From Onchocerca volvulus (lineage: Eukaryota; Nematoda; Chromadorea; Rhabditida; Onchocercidae): a stretch of 64,000 bases of DNA. Within the stretch, counting starts at the first letter, position 1. Every line of letters begins with the position of its first letter. The position numbers and the translations under genes are program-made. The stretch spans positions 22,647,154 to 22,711,153 of the forward strand of contig HG738138.1 of NCBI GenBank assembly GCA_000499405.2, in the 5' to 3' direction. The notes beneath the pieces were generated by a model, which was not told the DNA's origin, made no database searches, and saw only the letters and a list, made by a program, of their open reading frames with translations. Shown one piece after another: positions 44,418-58,900 of the stretch.

Positions 44418-44684
44418 CTAAATTGAGTTAACCGATCTTTGACCTAAAGAATTATCTCGTGCAGACAAGTTAAATACATCAAGATCACGAGAAGATTCTA
44501 GTCTACATCGAAGATACCAAGAATAGCAATCCTTCAGAAAACCCGAAGAGAAGACATCAACCACTTCCGTGAGACGATAATCGCTTGACGAAGTTTCAAT
44601 GGTTCTTGTCAAAGCAGTGTGCTGATGGATGAGAGTATCGAGAAGTAGGTTGGTAGCGGAGGGATTGGGAAGGATGTGAAAAGC
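44418..44684 (-). CDS. Orphan terminal exon of an unidentified gene
   Basis: An 89-codon open stretch begins right after a good acceptor (CTCATTTCAG) and ends with a stop at 44418. It reads AFHILPNPSATNLLLDTLIH, then RTIETSSSDYRLTEVVDVFS, GFLKDCYSWYLRCRLES and DNSLGQRSVNSI. Base composition is clearly less AT-rich than the surroundings and the residue mix looks like a real helical protein, not AT-rich noise. I do not recognise the family. No upstream exon was found between 44685 and 46981, so the rest of the gene is missing, very small or lies in a long intron. It may be co-transcribed with the HDHD2-like gene 233 bases downstream. An internal ATG at 44612 would give a 64-residue product if it is intronless. 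Confidence 0.5.
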   Translation of the reverse strand, partial: AFHILPNPSATNLLLDTLIHQHTALTRTIETSSSDYRLTEVVDVFSSGFLKDCYSWYLRCRLESSRDLDVFNLSARDNSLGQRSVNSI

Positions 44685-46981
44685 CTGAAATGAGGATGAG
44701 TACCTTCGGTAGATTTACTAATAAGTTGGAGCTTATGACCTGGAGTGTTTATGAATTATCGACAAAGTCTGTTCAATAATAATTTATTATTCTCACCAAT
44801 TCTTATTGGACATATAAAAAAGGAAGGCTTTAAATACAAATTTAAGAATGTTTAAAAACAAATTTCTACTTTAAATTTGAAATAAAATCAGTGTAAAATT
44901 TGAGAAATGTCTCATTTGGTTATAAATGTTCCATTCAAAAATTGTTATGAATTCATGTTTTTATGAATAATTTCTACTTTGTCTGATACAAAAAATGATA
45001 GCTTTAACATGACTAATGACTGAGAAATGACTAAGAGAATGACTATGAAGTGTCTTACTTGGCTATAAATGTTTTATTCAGAAGTGAAAGAGATACTATT
45101 GATATTTTGATGCATTTCAGATCTTAAAAAAATTGAGTCTTTCAAAGTAATCGATCAGTGTTTCTGTAAAAAGAATAAATTATTGCCGCAGCACCATTTA
45201 GAACTGTTACTGACATTACAGATTAAATCTCGAGTTTGTTGATTGCAATTAGCGCTGAAGTAATTCCGTACTTTCAGCATTTAATTGAAGACACTGTCGC
45301 CCATATACATTATGTAAGGGATGCTATTATAACAGTGAATGACCGAACTTATATCATATCTGATGTTTTAGTTGGAATTGGTAAAAAAGCGATACATTGA
45401 ATGTTTCCTTTATCACAAATTTGTCGATTTAATCCGAGAGAATGGATTTAATCGGGTAAAACAAGCTTAAAAGCAAGAAAGATGGAAACACGGAGGGATG
45501 TGAGGAAATAATATATACAGCTTTTTCGCTATAAAAGTAATGGTTAGATGGATGTACTTGTATATTATGTTTGCTGATTTTGAAGTTTAAAAAATTTTTC
45601 CTTTCTCTTTTTTAAGCGAAACATTGACAACAGCTGCTTCAAATAAGCGAGATATCGTTAGACATGGAAAGTTTCTCATTTATTTAATTTTTTTTTTTTT
45701 TTAGACGAACACAGTCACTGTTTAGTCCTTGGAGAACCAAATCAAATGTGAGCTTTGTTGCAGTCTTTTCTTTCTGATTACATTTTCCTTCGATTACTTC
45801 TGCATTCGGACATTTCTAAGGAAATTACTTCATAAATGTTTATACTGCATTGTTGCTTCAAATTTAATCATTTTAAAGAAATCTACATTTCGACTCCTTA
45901 AATTTCGAAAATAATATCAGAGATTTCCATGCGAATGGAGATTAGTTTATAATTTCAAAACTTAGTAACCAATAGAAAGATGAACAATCTTTCCCATAGT
46001 GCGTTCTGCTTTCCTAATTATGTGAAATACTTGTCCATTCATGCGAATATTCATGTGTCAACATTTGCCTGCCTTTTGTGATGAATGTGGTCCCTTCTGT
46101 ATCAATGTATTTAATTTTGTGAAAGAGCGTTGAATCATTAGTCTAAATGTAATAAACCAGAAAATAAACTCCTGCTGCGGTTCAGACCAGTTATATTACA
46201 TCAAGTTAAACTGTAAGTAGAGCTTTAGTAAAAAGTAAAATATCTGACATTATAGCAATTGTGAAAATATCAAAATATTTGAAATGGCAGCAGTACTGTC
46301 TTCGAATTGAAGAAGGATAGCTTTCATTCTTCGACATATAATGATGGTACGAAGATCCATATTCTCCCTTAACAATCTGAATAGTGCCATTACTCACGAA
46401 GGAAGATGTATCTCTGACATTTACTTATTAACAGAAATAGATATGGCGCAATACAATTTAGATTTTGTTTTACATATTTATACATTTCAAATAAACGTTA
46501 TCTATAAGAATCAGTTTCAATTTCAAAGAAAAAAGACGAGAAGGAACTGTTTGAATATTCAAACATTATCCATAAAACCTTGAGGATCTACTAGTAAAAC
46601 TTTATAGTCCGCTTTTTATGGCTAGTCTTTCTTTGAAATGAATGATCATCTCTCATTAACATAGGATTATGCAAAAAAAAAAATATTGCAGTTGATCAGC
46701 AGCAAAGTATATATCCAGCACAAAACTATATATACAATAAAAAAGCTAAGCAGAAGCACAGCAAGAATATCAAAATTAATTTATTACAAGAAGAATTCTT
46801 CTTTTAAATCAGAACCAACATATCTAGAGAAGGAGAAAGCAAATGGTAATTTCAGTGGGGTTACAAAATTTATTAATAAATCATGTTCGCCCAAAGCATG
46901 CCTTATAAATTGTATCTCAAGGATATAATTTTCGTTTTAAGTCAAAATCGATTCAGAACTAAAATAAAATAGCACCTCGTC
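44685..46981. other. Intergenic region 3' of myosin V
   Basis: No full gene is supported. It includes the weak histone-fold-like frame at 45227-45400 (plus) and several AT-rich open frames (45729-45914, 46206-46397 and 46341-46928) without recognisable motifs. Confidence 0.45.
45227..45400 (+). pseudogene. Possible degenerate histone H4-like (histone-fold) fragment
   Basis: This 57-codon frame without a start Met reads ISSLLIAISAEVIPYFQHLI, then EDTVAHIHYVRDAIITVNDR and TYIISDVL. Against the histone H4 core it keeps the spacing IS-L, V, F, (V/L)I-D-V, (V/I)T, D and Y with one single-residue gap, over the alpha1-alpha2-alpha3 region. The basic H4 tail is absent and a stop lies directly upstream. 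A T-rich acceptor-like tract (to about 45251) could make it a terminal exon instead. Similarity was judged by eye from memory and may be chance. Confidence 0.25.
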
Positions 46982-49900
46982 TTATAATAACTTACAAACC
47001 GCTTGCAAATGCAGACATGTGGGCAACGATAATGTCTCCAGATTAAAGTCAGAATAGACAAATGGTTCGGAATTGAAAGGTGTCAAATAAGTACCCATCA
47101 TAATCAGCGTATTCTGAAATATTACGTATTGATAAACATCTAAGAAATTTAAATCAATAAAGCAGAAATTAAAATAAGATTTGAGACTAACTAAAAATCA
47201 CATTATAGCTTACAGATTTACTGATTCATGTGGAGTCTTAAAAGGAACTCACAATATCAGCTTCCGTTCCACCATTTGCCCTTGTCCTGGCATTCAACTT
47301 TTCGGAAACTTTGATTAGGAAATCGGGACTCAGTCGTCTTTCTTCAAAGCCATCTGTTGGAGCATAATGCTGTAATATGGCTATCACCTGCAATTAAAAT
47401 CAGAGATCATACAAATACAAAGAAAAAAAAAATGCACCATATTATTCTCAAAGAAGAATTGACAGTGAAGTTACATCCATCAAACAGGAGAAATGCTAAA
47501 ATACATAGCTAAATAGCTATCAAGTTTTCATTAGAAAAAAAATCAGAGATTTCATAGATACTGTATCAGAAAAGTAATTCATAAGATAATATATGTTAAT
47601 CTGAATCGGTTGTTCTCACAATGCTACAATCAAGGACTGGCAGATGGAACACATACCCTTTGCTTTTTTATTCGATAAATAAGAGTCGAATCAAAACAAT
47701 ACTGAGACACATAATGCACCGAGAACATAAACATCATTTCCAGAAATTCTTATCAAAATAAAAATTAAAGAATTTCAATTCACCTGTTTTGGCTTCAGCT
47801 TTGAAGTCATCTCACCGCATAAAGTGTCCAAATTTGATTCATCTTTTTTGGATTGCAGCAAATGAGATGCTTGCACCAATGGTTCCAATGTTTCACGATG
47901 TACAGATAATCCGTTAGCAGAAAGCCATGATTGTACTTCGGTAACGTTATGTCTGGAAAAACTAAATTAAGCCTGATGATTCTCTCTAAAAAAAAACAAA
48001 TTTAATTTAACACGAGATGAGCAATAATTTGTTTTACGATTTTTGCATTTTGCTTAATTAACTTGTAATTTACTTGATTTGTATGGCTTTCTCGAAATTG
48101 CACAACTCTTTCCTGAACATCAAATGATTGAGTGCTAATGCACAAATCCAATAAGTCATTTGTCTGAATATTTGCCCCAATAACACCGAATCTGCACCAT
48201 ATACCCTGAGTTTGTTTTGAATGAAATTTAGCTGAAAAGAACGGATAAAATCATGGAGATGATTACTTGAACTATTATGCTTAAAAAAGAAGAAGTTTAC
48301 TAATGAATCGCATTTTAAAAATTAAAAAACTAAAAAAAATTCGAAAACAATCAAAAGACTGCATGCAATCTCAAAGACTGAGGATAAAAGCTGAACAATT
48401 TAAACTAACCAATTCAATTAAATCATCCAAAGCACGTTGCGAACTCTTTTCCTTGATCGATTGCCGTCGTTCATTATTCTCTTCATTGATGCCGTTCAAC
48501 ATTTTTTGACTCGATTCATGTTGCAATATAGCGGGAACTATGAAACGAGATCTGTTTTTCGAACCAAAAAAGAATTTGCTCTAAAACTTAAGCATTCACA
48601 AAAAATCTTTTTATATTTAAAAATTTACCTATTTTTGGCGAAAGTATTGGCTCGATAGATCGTTTCAAAAGATTCTGAAATGATTCCTCAACTCGTGCAC
48701 GAAGTTGATCACGTAAAGGGCTTAAATCGAAACTTTGCATTCGTTGATTATTTTGCTTTTCTGAATTGAATACAGTCCATTCCTGAAAAGAAGAACAAAC
48801 CCTTTGAAATTCTCAACTAGCAAATTAGTCTTTGTTTTCAAAAGAAAAAAATTATTGCTTGAGAAATTCCTAATATATTTCGGAAAAAATGTTTAAACAT
48901 GCCCTTCAATGCTTACATTATTATTTTCACCATTATATTGCCGCAAAAGATTCAATAAACGCCACGAATTAACCAACCATAATGACAACACATCCATATC
49001 ATTCGAATGCTAAAAATGATTAATGCTATCTGTAATGTTCAAACTAATTATCTTCTAAAAGTGAAGGAAAAAATTTTTTTCAGGCAGAAGTTATAATTAA
49101 GCAGACAATTAAAGCAGTATTGTTCGTTCGTAATTGTTATTTACTTAAAACGGATTCTATCACTTTTTAAGTTTTCTATCCTATGATTCCTTAGTCAAGT
49201 CATGATCACCTTATTCTATCTAACTATCAACTAGATCCGTTTCTATAACTTTCCTTGAAGGAAGTAGGATTTAGAAAAAGTACTTTAAATTTCTTACTGT
49301 GACCTCATATCTGTACAATTAATATAAGAATTCAGAATCTGATTCATTATTGCAAAATATTACAACAGAAACAATTACAGTAGTCTAAATGTGAACTTCT
49401 GAATATCAAATGATAAAATAATCAACTAACTGCCAATGTATCCTTCAATACTACATGAACAGCCGAGAATAAACCGGTAAGTCCTGCTTCGTCTTTAATA
49501 TGATCATAGTATCGGAAGGCTGCCAATAGAAGATATGCTGGCAAGCAAGGTGTTAAAAGGCGAGCAAGTCGTGGCTTCAGATCTATAAGCTAATATAATT
49601 TGACAAATTTAATTTAGTTAAATACTTCTCTACTTTTTCATTTTCGTCACTTTTTTAAACTTCAAAATTTTAAGAAATCATAAACTGGATGTAAAGAAAT
49701 ATGAAACAATCTTTGTTGGAATTTAAAATTCAGAAATCGAACTTGTTTAATAAGATAGGAACCTACCACAAACAAGTATCCTTGTGAATTCGGGTACATT
49801 GAAAACTTCTAAAAGTGAAGAATGCTCAACATTCTCCTTTTTCAGCGCTTCCAAACGAATGATATCAGCATCAGAAGTGTTATCTGAAATAATAACAATA

Positions 49901-52900
49901 TACTAAAACTGAATGTACTTATTTCGTTAATAAAAACTGAATCACAGAAACTACGGGAAAATAGCTGAATTATTCATATCCAATCGAAAATCTACTCAAT
50001 TATTTCAGGGTTAATTTACTCTAATTAAATTTTTTCAATGAAAGTTAATGTTACATAACTTCTCGCTTACAACTTCTTCTGTATGTAACAGAATATTCTC
50101 TCCGATGGTGTGAAATTTCTGAAATAAGTGTGACCTAACTGGATACCAAAATATTGAAAAAAAAAAAGATGAATGAAATCTAACCAAGTGAAAAAGTTTT
50201 TCGTCCGGTATATCCACGTAATTGTGCCTTCGCTTCAGACAGTTCATCGGATTGTCGATTGATTTTATCTTGCAGATTCTAAAGAAATACAAAAATACAA
50301 CTAAATGTAAATAGGAAGAGTAAAAAGTATTCAAAAAATACCGAGAAAATTCTATTTTTTATCATACGAGCGAAATCAACCGAGCTCAATTAATCTAGCT
50401 GCGTAAAATTAAATTAAAATTAATTGATCTAATTAACTGTCTATTAGCACTTTCGTAATTTCGAAAATTGTTCAAGTATTTCTGTTTAATTACATAGTAA
50501 TAAACAACTTAAATCAACTAATTAAAGATGGAATTTTAGAATTTCTTCTTCTTCAAGAATCAAAATTAAAACTATATTTAATATACCAAATTCTCGTATG
50601 TCAATTGATTCAATTGCTGATGAATATCAGATACTGTTTCCTTCATTGAGTGACTGTCGTCTATCGATTTCTGCAATTATTTTTATGCAACCATTTTCAA
50701 TTTTCCAAAAAAAAAAAAAAAAAAAAAAGAAAAAAAAAAGAAAAAAAAAAAGAAAAAAAATTTGACCAAAAATAACTCTCAACCAAATATGCTTTCTTTT
50801 CTAAGAGAACTAGAAAATACAAATAGATAAAATGGTTTTTGAATTTCAGGTTTGAAAACTTTAATTATTATCAAATTATATGTTGCATATATTTCATATG
50901 CAAAATGCTGAGCACAGTCTCACCAATTAAATAATTAATTAATTCGCACACACACACATTCTTAATGTTATCAACTAAAATTCCTCTTTTTCTATAAAAA
51001 AAAAAATCTTTTCAAGTGAAAAATTTTCACTTACACTTTTGGAATGCGACAGAATATCACTTTCAAAATCATCAGTAGAAAATGTAAGCTGATAGAAATC
51101 AGATGAAGGAGACAGACAATTCGAACTATGATTCGAAGAGGAATACATGAATTGAATCGTCAGGTAACTCAAATTAGCATTTGTTTTCAAATTATCCCAT
51201 ATTTAAAAGACTGTTATTTTCCTAAATAATAGGAATAGTATGGATTACTATCGGAATTCCAAATAAATTACAAGTATTCAAAAAAATCAAATAATTCACA
51301 AAAAGAAGCACAAATTGACATTTGACTTGTAAAATGAAACGGTAAATATAAAATATTTGTCAAGAGAAATAAAAATTTATTTAAAAAGTAAGAAATAAAA
51401 GATTTCTTTCGATCATACATTAAAAACAGGAATTCGATTCAAAATGCTAAATTCAAATTAATTTCAACAAATGCTAGTTTCAAAATGAACTTTGCAGTTA
51501 CAAATTTCTAACATATAATATCAGCCATAGCTATATCTACGAGTAAAAAACTAAAAAAATCAAAAAAACTAATAAATATATTATCAGCTTTTGAAAATGG
51601 TGTATTCATAGCACGGACACTTAAATAATTCTCAAGCCATAAATAACAGAATAACCAATTCAGTGAAATGATTAAAAAAAATTTTTTTTGAGATGAAACT
51701 AATGAAATAAGTTAAATAAATTATAATGAAATTTTTAATCAGACTAGGAAGTAATGTAATTAATGAAGTAAAAAAGTTAGTGGGATTTTATTGATGAAAA
51801 ATTAATGAAATCTTATTTTAAGTTCAAGGTTTTTTTGATATTAGAAGATATGATATTCGCGTAACAATAACTGCACCAATATTTTCCAATATAGTGAACA
51901 GGAAAATAAAGGAAATTGTTGAATTGTTCAAGAAGAAGAACAGATGCTCATGTATTTTTATAACACTTTCTCTCAAATGCATGCATGGTTGTTGACATAT
52001 AAAGGCCTATTGAAGTTGTCAACAGTACTTCAGTGTCAACAAGTTTTTAGGAAAATGATGTCTCTAATGAGGTGATTATTTGTCAATAGCAACGGGTTTA
52101 TTTCAAAAAAAAAAAGAAAAAAAAAAGTGAAAATCAAAAAAGTATCGATTTTTTACATATGCGGAAACATAATAAATAATATAAGGCTCTATAACGATAC
52201 AGAATTTTATATAATTAGAACAAAAATTGCCAATTTTTGATATAATTTTAGACAAAATGATGACGTAAATAGCTATTAGACATATTATTATGCTTTAAAT
52301 TTGAATAAAATGATGGGGAATAGAAAGGAAATATCAATATAAAGATTGCTATGAGCATAGGTTATATATTAAAACAATCATAATAAGTCTTATCAAGATC
52401 GTCGAAAGGTTAAAAAGCAGATATACGACAAAATAGAATAGTCAATCTCTGTTTATGAAATTATTCGAAATAAATATCCCTTTAACGACATATCCATTTA
52501 TCGATTAATCAGCTTTTTAGCGATGAAATAAAACCTAACACAATGAGAATGAGTCAACAGATTAATAATGTAATGTATTCAAGCATAGCAGAATACTTTC
52601 TTACTAGATTACGAACTACTCAATTACCTCATTATTCTCATTAACCAAAACTAATCTACTAAATTTTCTCGTATATAAACAAGATACTCTCTTTTTTTAG
52701 TTTCTAACAGATTCACAATTACATCATTTTAAAATTCAATCAATGATCTACAATAAAAATAAAAAAAAAGAAAAAAAAACAGTAATTACTGCAACTGTAA
52801 CTATAAATTAAAAAAAAATATGTAAAAGACAATAATTTTCGCATAAAAATAACAAATATAAAGATTATATTTGAAATTTTCAAGAAAATAGTCACCGGTT

Positions 52901-55900
52901 CGAAGGAAATTAAATTTATAAGAAACATAGTAATAAAAGATTAAAAGATGAATTATGCAAATGTAACGTGAATAGCAAATATCATTCTACCTCGGATACA
53001 TTAGTCTTATCAATGATACCAAAAAATATCTAATAATAGACATAACAAACTTTTGTTGATTTGGAAAAAAAAAAAGTAAGCATCAAATAATCAATATTCC
53101 TGACAAGAAAATCTAATGAAGATATCTGTCAATATTTATTATTTGTAAAAATCTGCAAAAATTATCCGTTATATCAAATGCTATTTTTGTAATATTTTCA
53201 GGCAATAGATTTTCATGGTGAAAATAAGAAAGATAACAAGCATAACCTAATTATCAGGCTGCGAAAAATGCGTAAATTGGATGGATGAGTAGACATAGGC
53301 AGAAAAATAGGTTTTTGAAAAAAAAAATTTTTCCTATGCTTGCTAAGTTGCCAAAATTTATTTCAGACACTAGTCTCATGGCGATGAAATTTGTTGGAAA
53401 AGCAGTATAGGCATAATATATAGTTATTTCAATATATGTTTTAAAAACCAACACATTGGTTTCAAAATTTTGCACTTTGAACAAAATGCAAAAAACTCTA
53501 AAAAAAACTTATCTGAAGTCATGCCTAACATCTGACTATCAAGCCGACAAAAAACTATTTTTATTATTTAATTCAAGCGGCAGCGAATGAAAATAAAATA
53601 TGCTATTATTTGAAAGGTTGTATTCATGCCTTTCGCCTTCATAATCTTTGAAGTACCATTCTGCTACAAATTAAAGATTATTTATTTACGGAGCTATTTG
53701 TTATTTCCCAATTTAAAAAAAAAAAAAAAAAAGATTTCTTGTTTCTCTTCCTAAGCAAAAATTCTTAAAAAAAAAAAGTAAGCAAAAATTTTGAATGAAA
53801 TGTGCAAAACTTTATAAGAACTGCTTAAATTTTCAACAATAGACTGTTTGAGAAGCATTTCCGAATCCATTCCAAATATTACCAAAGTTATTTATTTAAT
53901 TCATTAATTGAAGGAAATTTTTTTTTAAAATAAAACAATATGAATGACATTTGCGAATTGAAAATGTATAAGATAACTAAAAATAATGTAAAATAATCCG
54001 TGGTAAACTGGGAGGAAATTTATTCTGGTAAGTAAACAAAAATGGAATTAGGAGGAGTGTTGTAATAGTGCACAAGTATTTTCCTAAATTTTAAGAGAAA
54101 ATATTCAAAAAAAAAAGAGCCTAAAAACAGAATTAGTTTAGAGACAGAATTATTGCTTCTTGAATCTTACGAATTTCTCTTGCTACTATTTTACAGTACA
54201 TTCTCATCAACAATTAATCAAAAATTTAAAAAAAAAGAAAGTACAGTGATAATGAATCAAATAGATGGAATAGTCATATCTGGAATAGCCTTTCATAAAA
54301 AAACTACTGTATAATGCTTCTCATGCTTTGTTTTATTTTATATTTTCAAAATTGTTTAAAAGTACGACATGATATCTTCAAAAGTCCAATCGATATTTCA
54401 AAGTCGAGAATTTTAGAAGACAAGAGAGGAAGAAATGAAGAAATTAAATGGATACTGATGAGGAAAATTAGGACTAAATGGAATAGTGATGCATTTAGAT
54501 GGCTTCAATGAAGACAACAACCATGAATAATACATTTTCAACAAAATTCATGAACAACAATAGAGGAGAGAGAAGTAGTCGAAAAGAAGAAAAGGAAGGG
54601 ACGATTAAAATGCCTCTATTGCATTTACTAAATATATGTATCACACTTCCCATCCTTTCGATAAAAGTTATTCCAATTGACCGCCCATTTATCCTTTTTC
54701 ATGCATATTCAAATCAAATAGAAAAGGTTGATATCAAACAAGTTCCTATTAAATTAGCAACTTATTCCTAAAATGTTTCGAAATTACTTCAAATCTTGAC
54801 TTGACTGACTCAGCCTTGGATTATTCAACTATGAATAAACAATGTAGAAATATACAGTATCATTAGCCCACTGAAACAAATTTTGGAATATATTGATTTC
54901 GCATAATCGTAATTACTTATTTGCAAAAAGCGCAGAGCCAGAACTTCAAAAAATTTAAATTTTGCAACATATGCTATCATTCATCGTATGCAAGATAGCT
55001 GTAAGTCAAATGAAGATGACCTGAACAAAATCAAAATTTTGAAATAAATAAAAAAAGGAAGAAATTTATCTTATTTGAAACTTTTATTCCTAGTTTAGGG
55101 ATTTATGAAGTGTTTACATTGCATCGCTCCAACTTTCTGACTCATCGATTTGATCTTTTTGCACTTATCTCCTGACCTTTAGTCACCGTCAAGAGGAATT
55201 AGACAAATAATTGAATATTGCATTAGTATATCGTACATAATAAATTATTTAAGGACCGAATTTTCGATGTAAAATTTAACATTTTCCTTTGATTTTTATC
55301 AAATTCGAAAGGAAAGAGTTATTCAATTGACGAAAAATATAATTCATCTTTTTTTCAGCGAAGAATAAAAACAACCCTATAACTCTTTCATTTATAAAAG
55401 AGGAAATCATCTATAGAAACAACTGACAATATTAATGAGAAGCAATATACTAGTTAAGAAGAATCAATAAAGGTAGTTGTTTTTCAAATGCGCACACTTT
55501 TTCCAACTTTGATGGTAAATTGAAAAAATAAAAGAATAAAGAAGAGAGTACAACTGGGTTTTCAAAATTTTCCCACTCCTTTTTCATCTCTTTTATCTTA
55601 TAGGTTTGAAAATTAAGTCACAAAAAATACTGATTCTATCAGAATTTATCGTAATAAATACACACATACACACGCATATACTTAACATGCCAAATATACT
55701 TTAAATATATTTGGTACCTTTAATTCAACTACTGAGTATTTAATTCAGTTGGGTAAAAAAAAGAAAAAAAAAACTTTGAAATAACTTATTATAAAAATTA
55801 ATAACAATTCATACAAAAAAGTAGCAAAGCTCTGACAATAAATTTTATACACAAATATCTCCTTTTTTTTAAAATATTTCAGAAATATAATTCTTGAATT

Positions 55901-58900
55901 TAGCTGTATTATGTGCAAAATCATTTTTCCAATATTCTTAAATAAACTTTATAAATGATAAACGTTCCGGCAGCAATGCTCTATAATATCTTCTTTAAAT
56001 ACTTACCAGTTAGTACTCATCAGTTTTAGCTTTTTTCTTCCTAAACTTTTACTAATATCACGAAACTATTCATATTAATTCGCTAATTAGATTCATTAGG
56101 AAAATTAAGTAAAATTAAATAAACCAAAATTTCATATCAAAATTCCTTTCCCTCACGACTATCTAAAATGCACATTTACCTTGGAAGATGCGAATTCATT
56201 TAAACGATGTTCCAGCCGCTCAATTTCTGCATTCTTTTCAGCGACTGTCTGTGCTAATGTTCTGAAATTTCAATAAAAAATCAAAAATCCAGAAATATTT
56301 CCATTCCAAATCAGTCTAAAAAATTGCTTGCTTCGATCAGCCTAAAATAATTGCCATGTCAGAAAAATATAAGCATCAATATTTAGATGAAAAATTAGCA
56401 TAATAAAGTTGCAATAAAAAATTAATGTAAATGACTTTGATAAATTCTTAACACAGATTATTACTCACTGCATATGTAACTTCAACTGTCTGCATTGCCT
56501 TCCCAAACTCAATTCTTCATCCAAATCACTGCAGGAGTCATCATCGCTACGTAAATCAGAACATTGATCACTGTCCGGACGTGATGAACTTGAAGCCTGA
56601 ACTCGTTGTTCGAATCTTGCCGCTAATATAGCTCGTAATTCAATAGCTTCTTCCCGACGTCTCAAAAAAAATTCAATTATAATGTTACTAGCTATAATAA
56701 TTCAATGAAAAAATAACTCGCTAAATGAGAAAATACTTTTCTTAAAAAAAAAAAAAGTTTGAAATAGTTAACACTAAAAGAAATTTCATAAATTTTTATA
56801 ACACCTGCAATTTGCATAGATTGAGAATGCATTAAAAAAAGTTGAGAATACATATACATCAGTGCATGTAAAAAAAATCAACAAAAATTAGTTCATTGCA
56901 TTTGGCATTCCAAAAAAAAAAAAGACTGACTCTATGGGTGCGTAGAAAGGCTTTTTTTTCAATATAAGAAATAACTTCCTGTTGCTTGAAAGGCTTGTGT
57001 ATAAATTCCAATGAATAACTACATATAAAATATATGGAAATGAACAGTTAAAGATCAAAATATGTCTGCAGCATAAATTTGAATGATGTATAGCAAAAAT
57101 ACTTTCTTCACAAATAATATTTTAGTAAAGCATAGCTATATTAGAAAATATATCTGTCATTCACCTATCATTTTCTTCCAATGTTTTTTCAACAAATGAT
57201 CGAAAATTCATTGCTTCAGGGCCATTTCGCATTTTTTCTTCAAGCAACCGCTCCATTTCATCTTTAAGTTTTGTATACGCCAATTCAAGCTCCTACAACG
57301 ATGAAATTATTTTTCTCTTTCTATACATCTTCAAATTTTCTTTTGAATCAGATCATTATGAATAACTCCAAAATTTGAACCAAACCTTCAAAGATTCTAA
57401 AGAAGTTGAAGATCTTAGAAATTCAAAAACAAAACACAATTTACTTGTAATCGTTGCACTTCAAAAGCTCTCATAACCGTCCGCTTATCCAAATTTTCGA
57501 TTAGTACGTTTGTGTCCATTACTAATTTCAAATGATCATTTTCTCTTGAGATTTGCTCCATTCTACAAAAAATTAAAAAAAAAAATGTTCTAAACTTATC
57601 AAATTTAAATTATCTAGGACGAGAATTTGAATCTTCATATATTTCTGTAGATAAGATCTTTCAAGATGCACTCGGAGAAATTATGATTTCTTTATGAATA
57701 TTGCAATTAAATATTTATCAGTACGGATCTTGAATTCTGCGTTCCCTTCCTTGCTTAATTTGATTTTAATACTTCAAATATGAATGAGGAAAACGGTAAA
57801 CTTTGAAAGAAATGATGGGAGTTGTATTGGTATAATTAAAAATTCATAAACAGTCCGAATTAAACAACTTCTTGCCATAAACTAGACAAACATACTTAGA
57901 ACGAAGTACATTAATAACATGCTGTTGTTTGAGTATAAGAACTACTTCATCCATTTCATTATCCTCTACAACACCTATGCCATTCAAGCCCGGTTGATTT
58001 AAATTTCTTTGACTAAGCCGTATGCCTGCAAAGATATCATCATTATCATTTTTATCTGATTTCCCAAAAAACGTTGATAGAAAATGAAAAATCTCACATC
58101 ACATCAGAGATTAATGAACAGGAATATAACATGTTATGATCTTGATCATTTTATAATGCAACTTAATATCTATTATAGATCAGAGATTGGAATTAGAATA
58201 GATCATCTCAGTGATGTATTCGATATCTTTCAATAATTACCAAATACTTTCAGTTGTCAAAAGGCTATATAAATTTATTTGAACTATATAAGTTTTGTTC
58301 GATTTTAAGGATTAGAAAAAAAACAGGTGTTGTATGAAGTTGTCATTAATGTTATTAAGCGATTCAACTAAATTTCGAAAATGATCGTAATATTTAATTT
58401 GAGAATTTCAATAATGAAAGTTTAATGCAAAAGTACACGAAAAAGTGCATCTTATGTGAAACAAAAGTGCCGCTAAAAAAATCAAGAATAAATAAGAATC
58501 ACTAAAAAAAAAAGCAATAATAAAAAAAAAAAATCGAATTGCAAAATTAAATTTTTGAAATAAAAATTCCAAATTTCTGAAACGAAAGTTTACTTCCAGT
58601 TCGACTTAACGCTGGACTAGCCAGGAGATTTGCATTTGCAAGCAGTTGTTCACGCATTTGTGATATTTCTCGTTCCGATGTCAGACAACGACTCCTCTCT
58701 GTAATAGTGAATATTTTAAACAAATTTCATGGAATATAAAATAGATTTTATTCGCAAAAGCAAGTCAAATTTTAAAATACATCTATTCTTTTTTTATGCA
58801 CCTGTAGAATAACGAAAATTAATAAAAACTTTCACTATAAAAAAATTTTGATAATCCGAGATTTCATCATAAATATCCATTTGAAAACAATTTAGCAGTC

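Noticed and set aside
54314..54771. Nested plus-strand gene inside the large myosin V intron
   Set aside because: Two overlapping open frames with no recognisable motif and no splice support; not enough to claim a nested gene.
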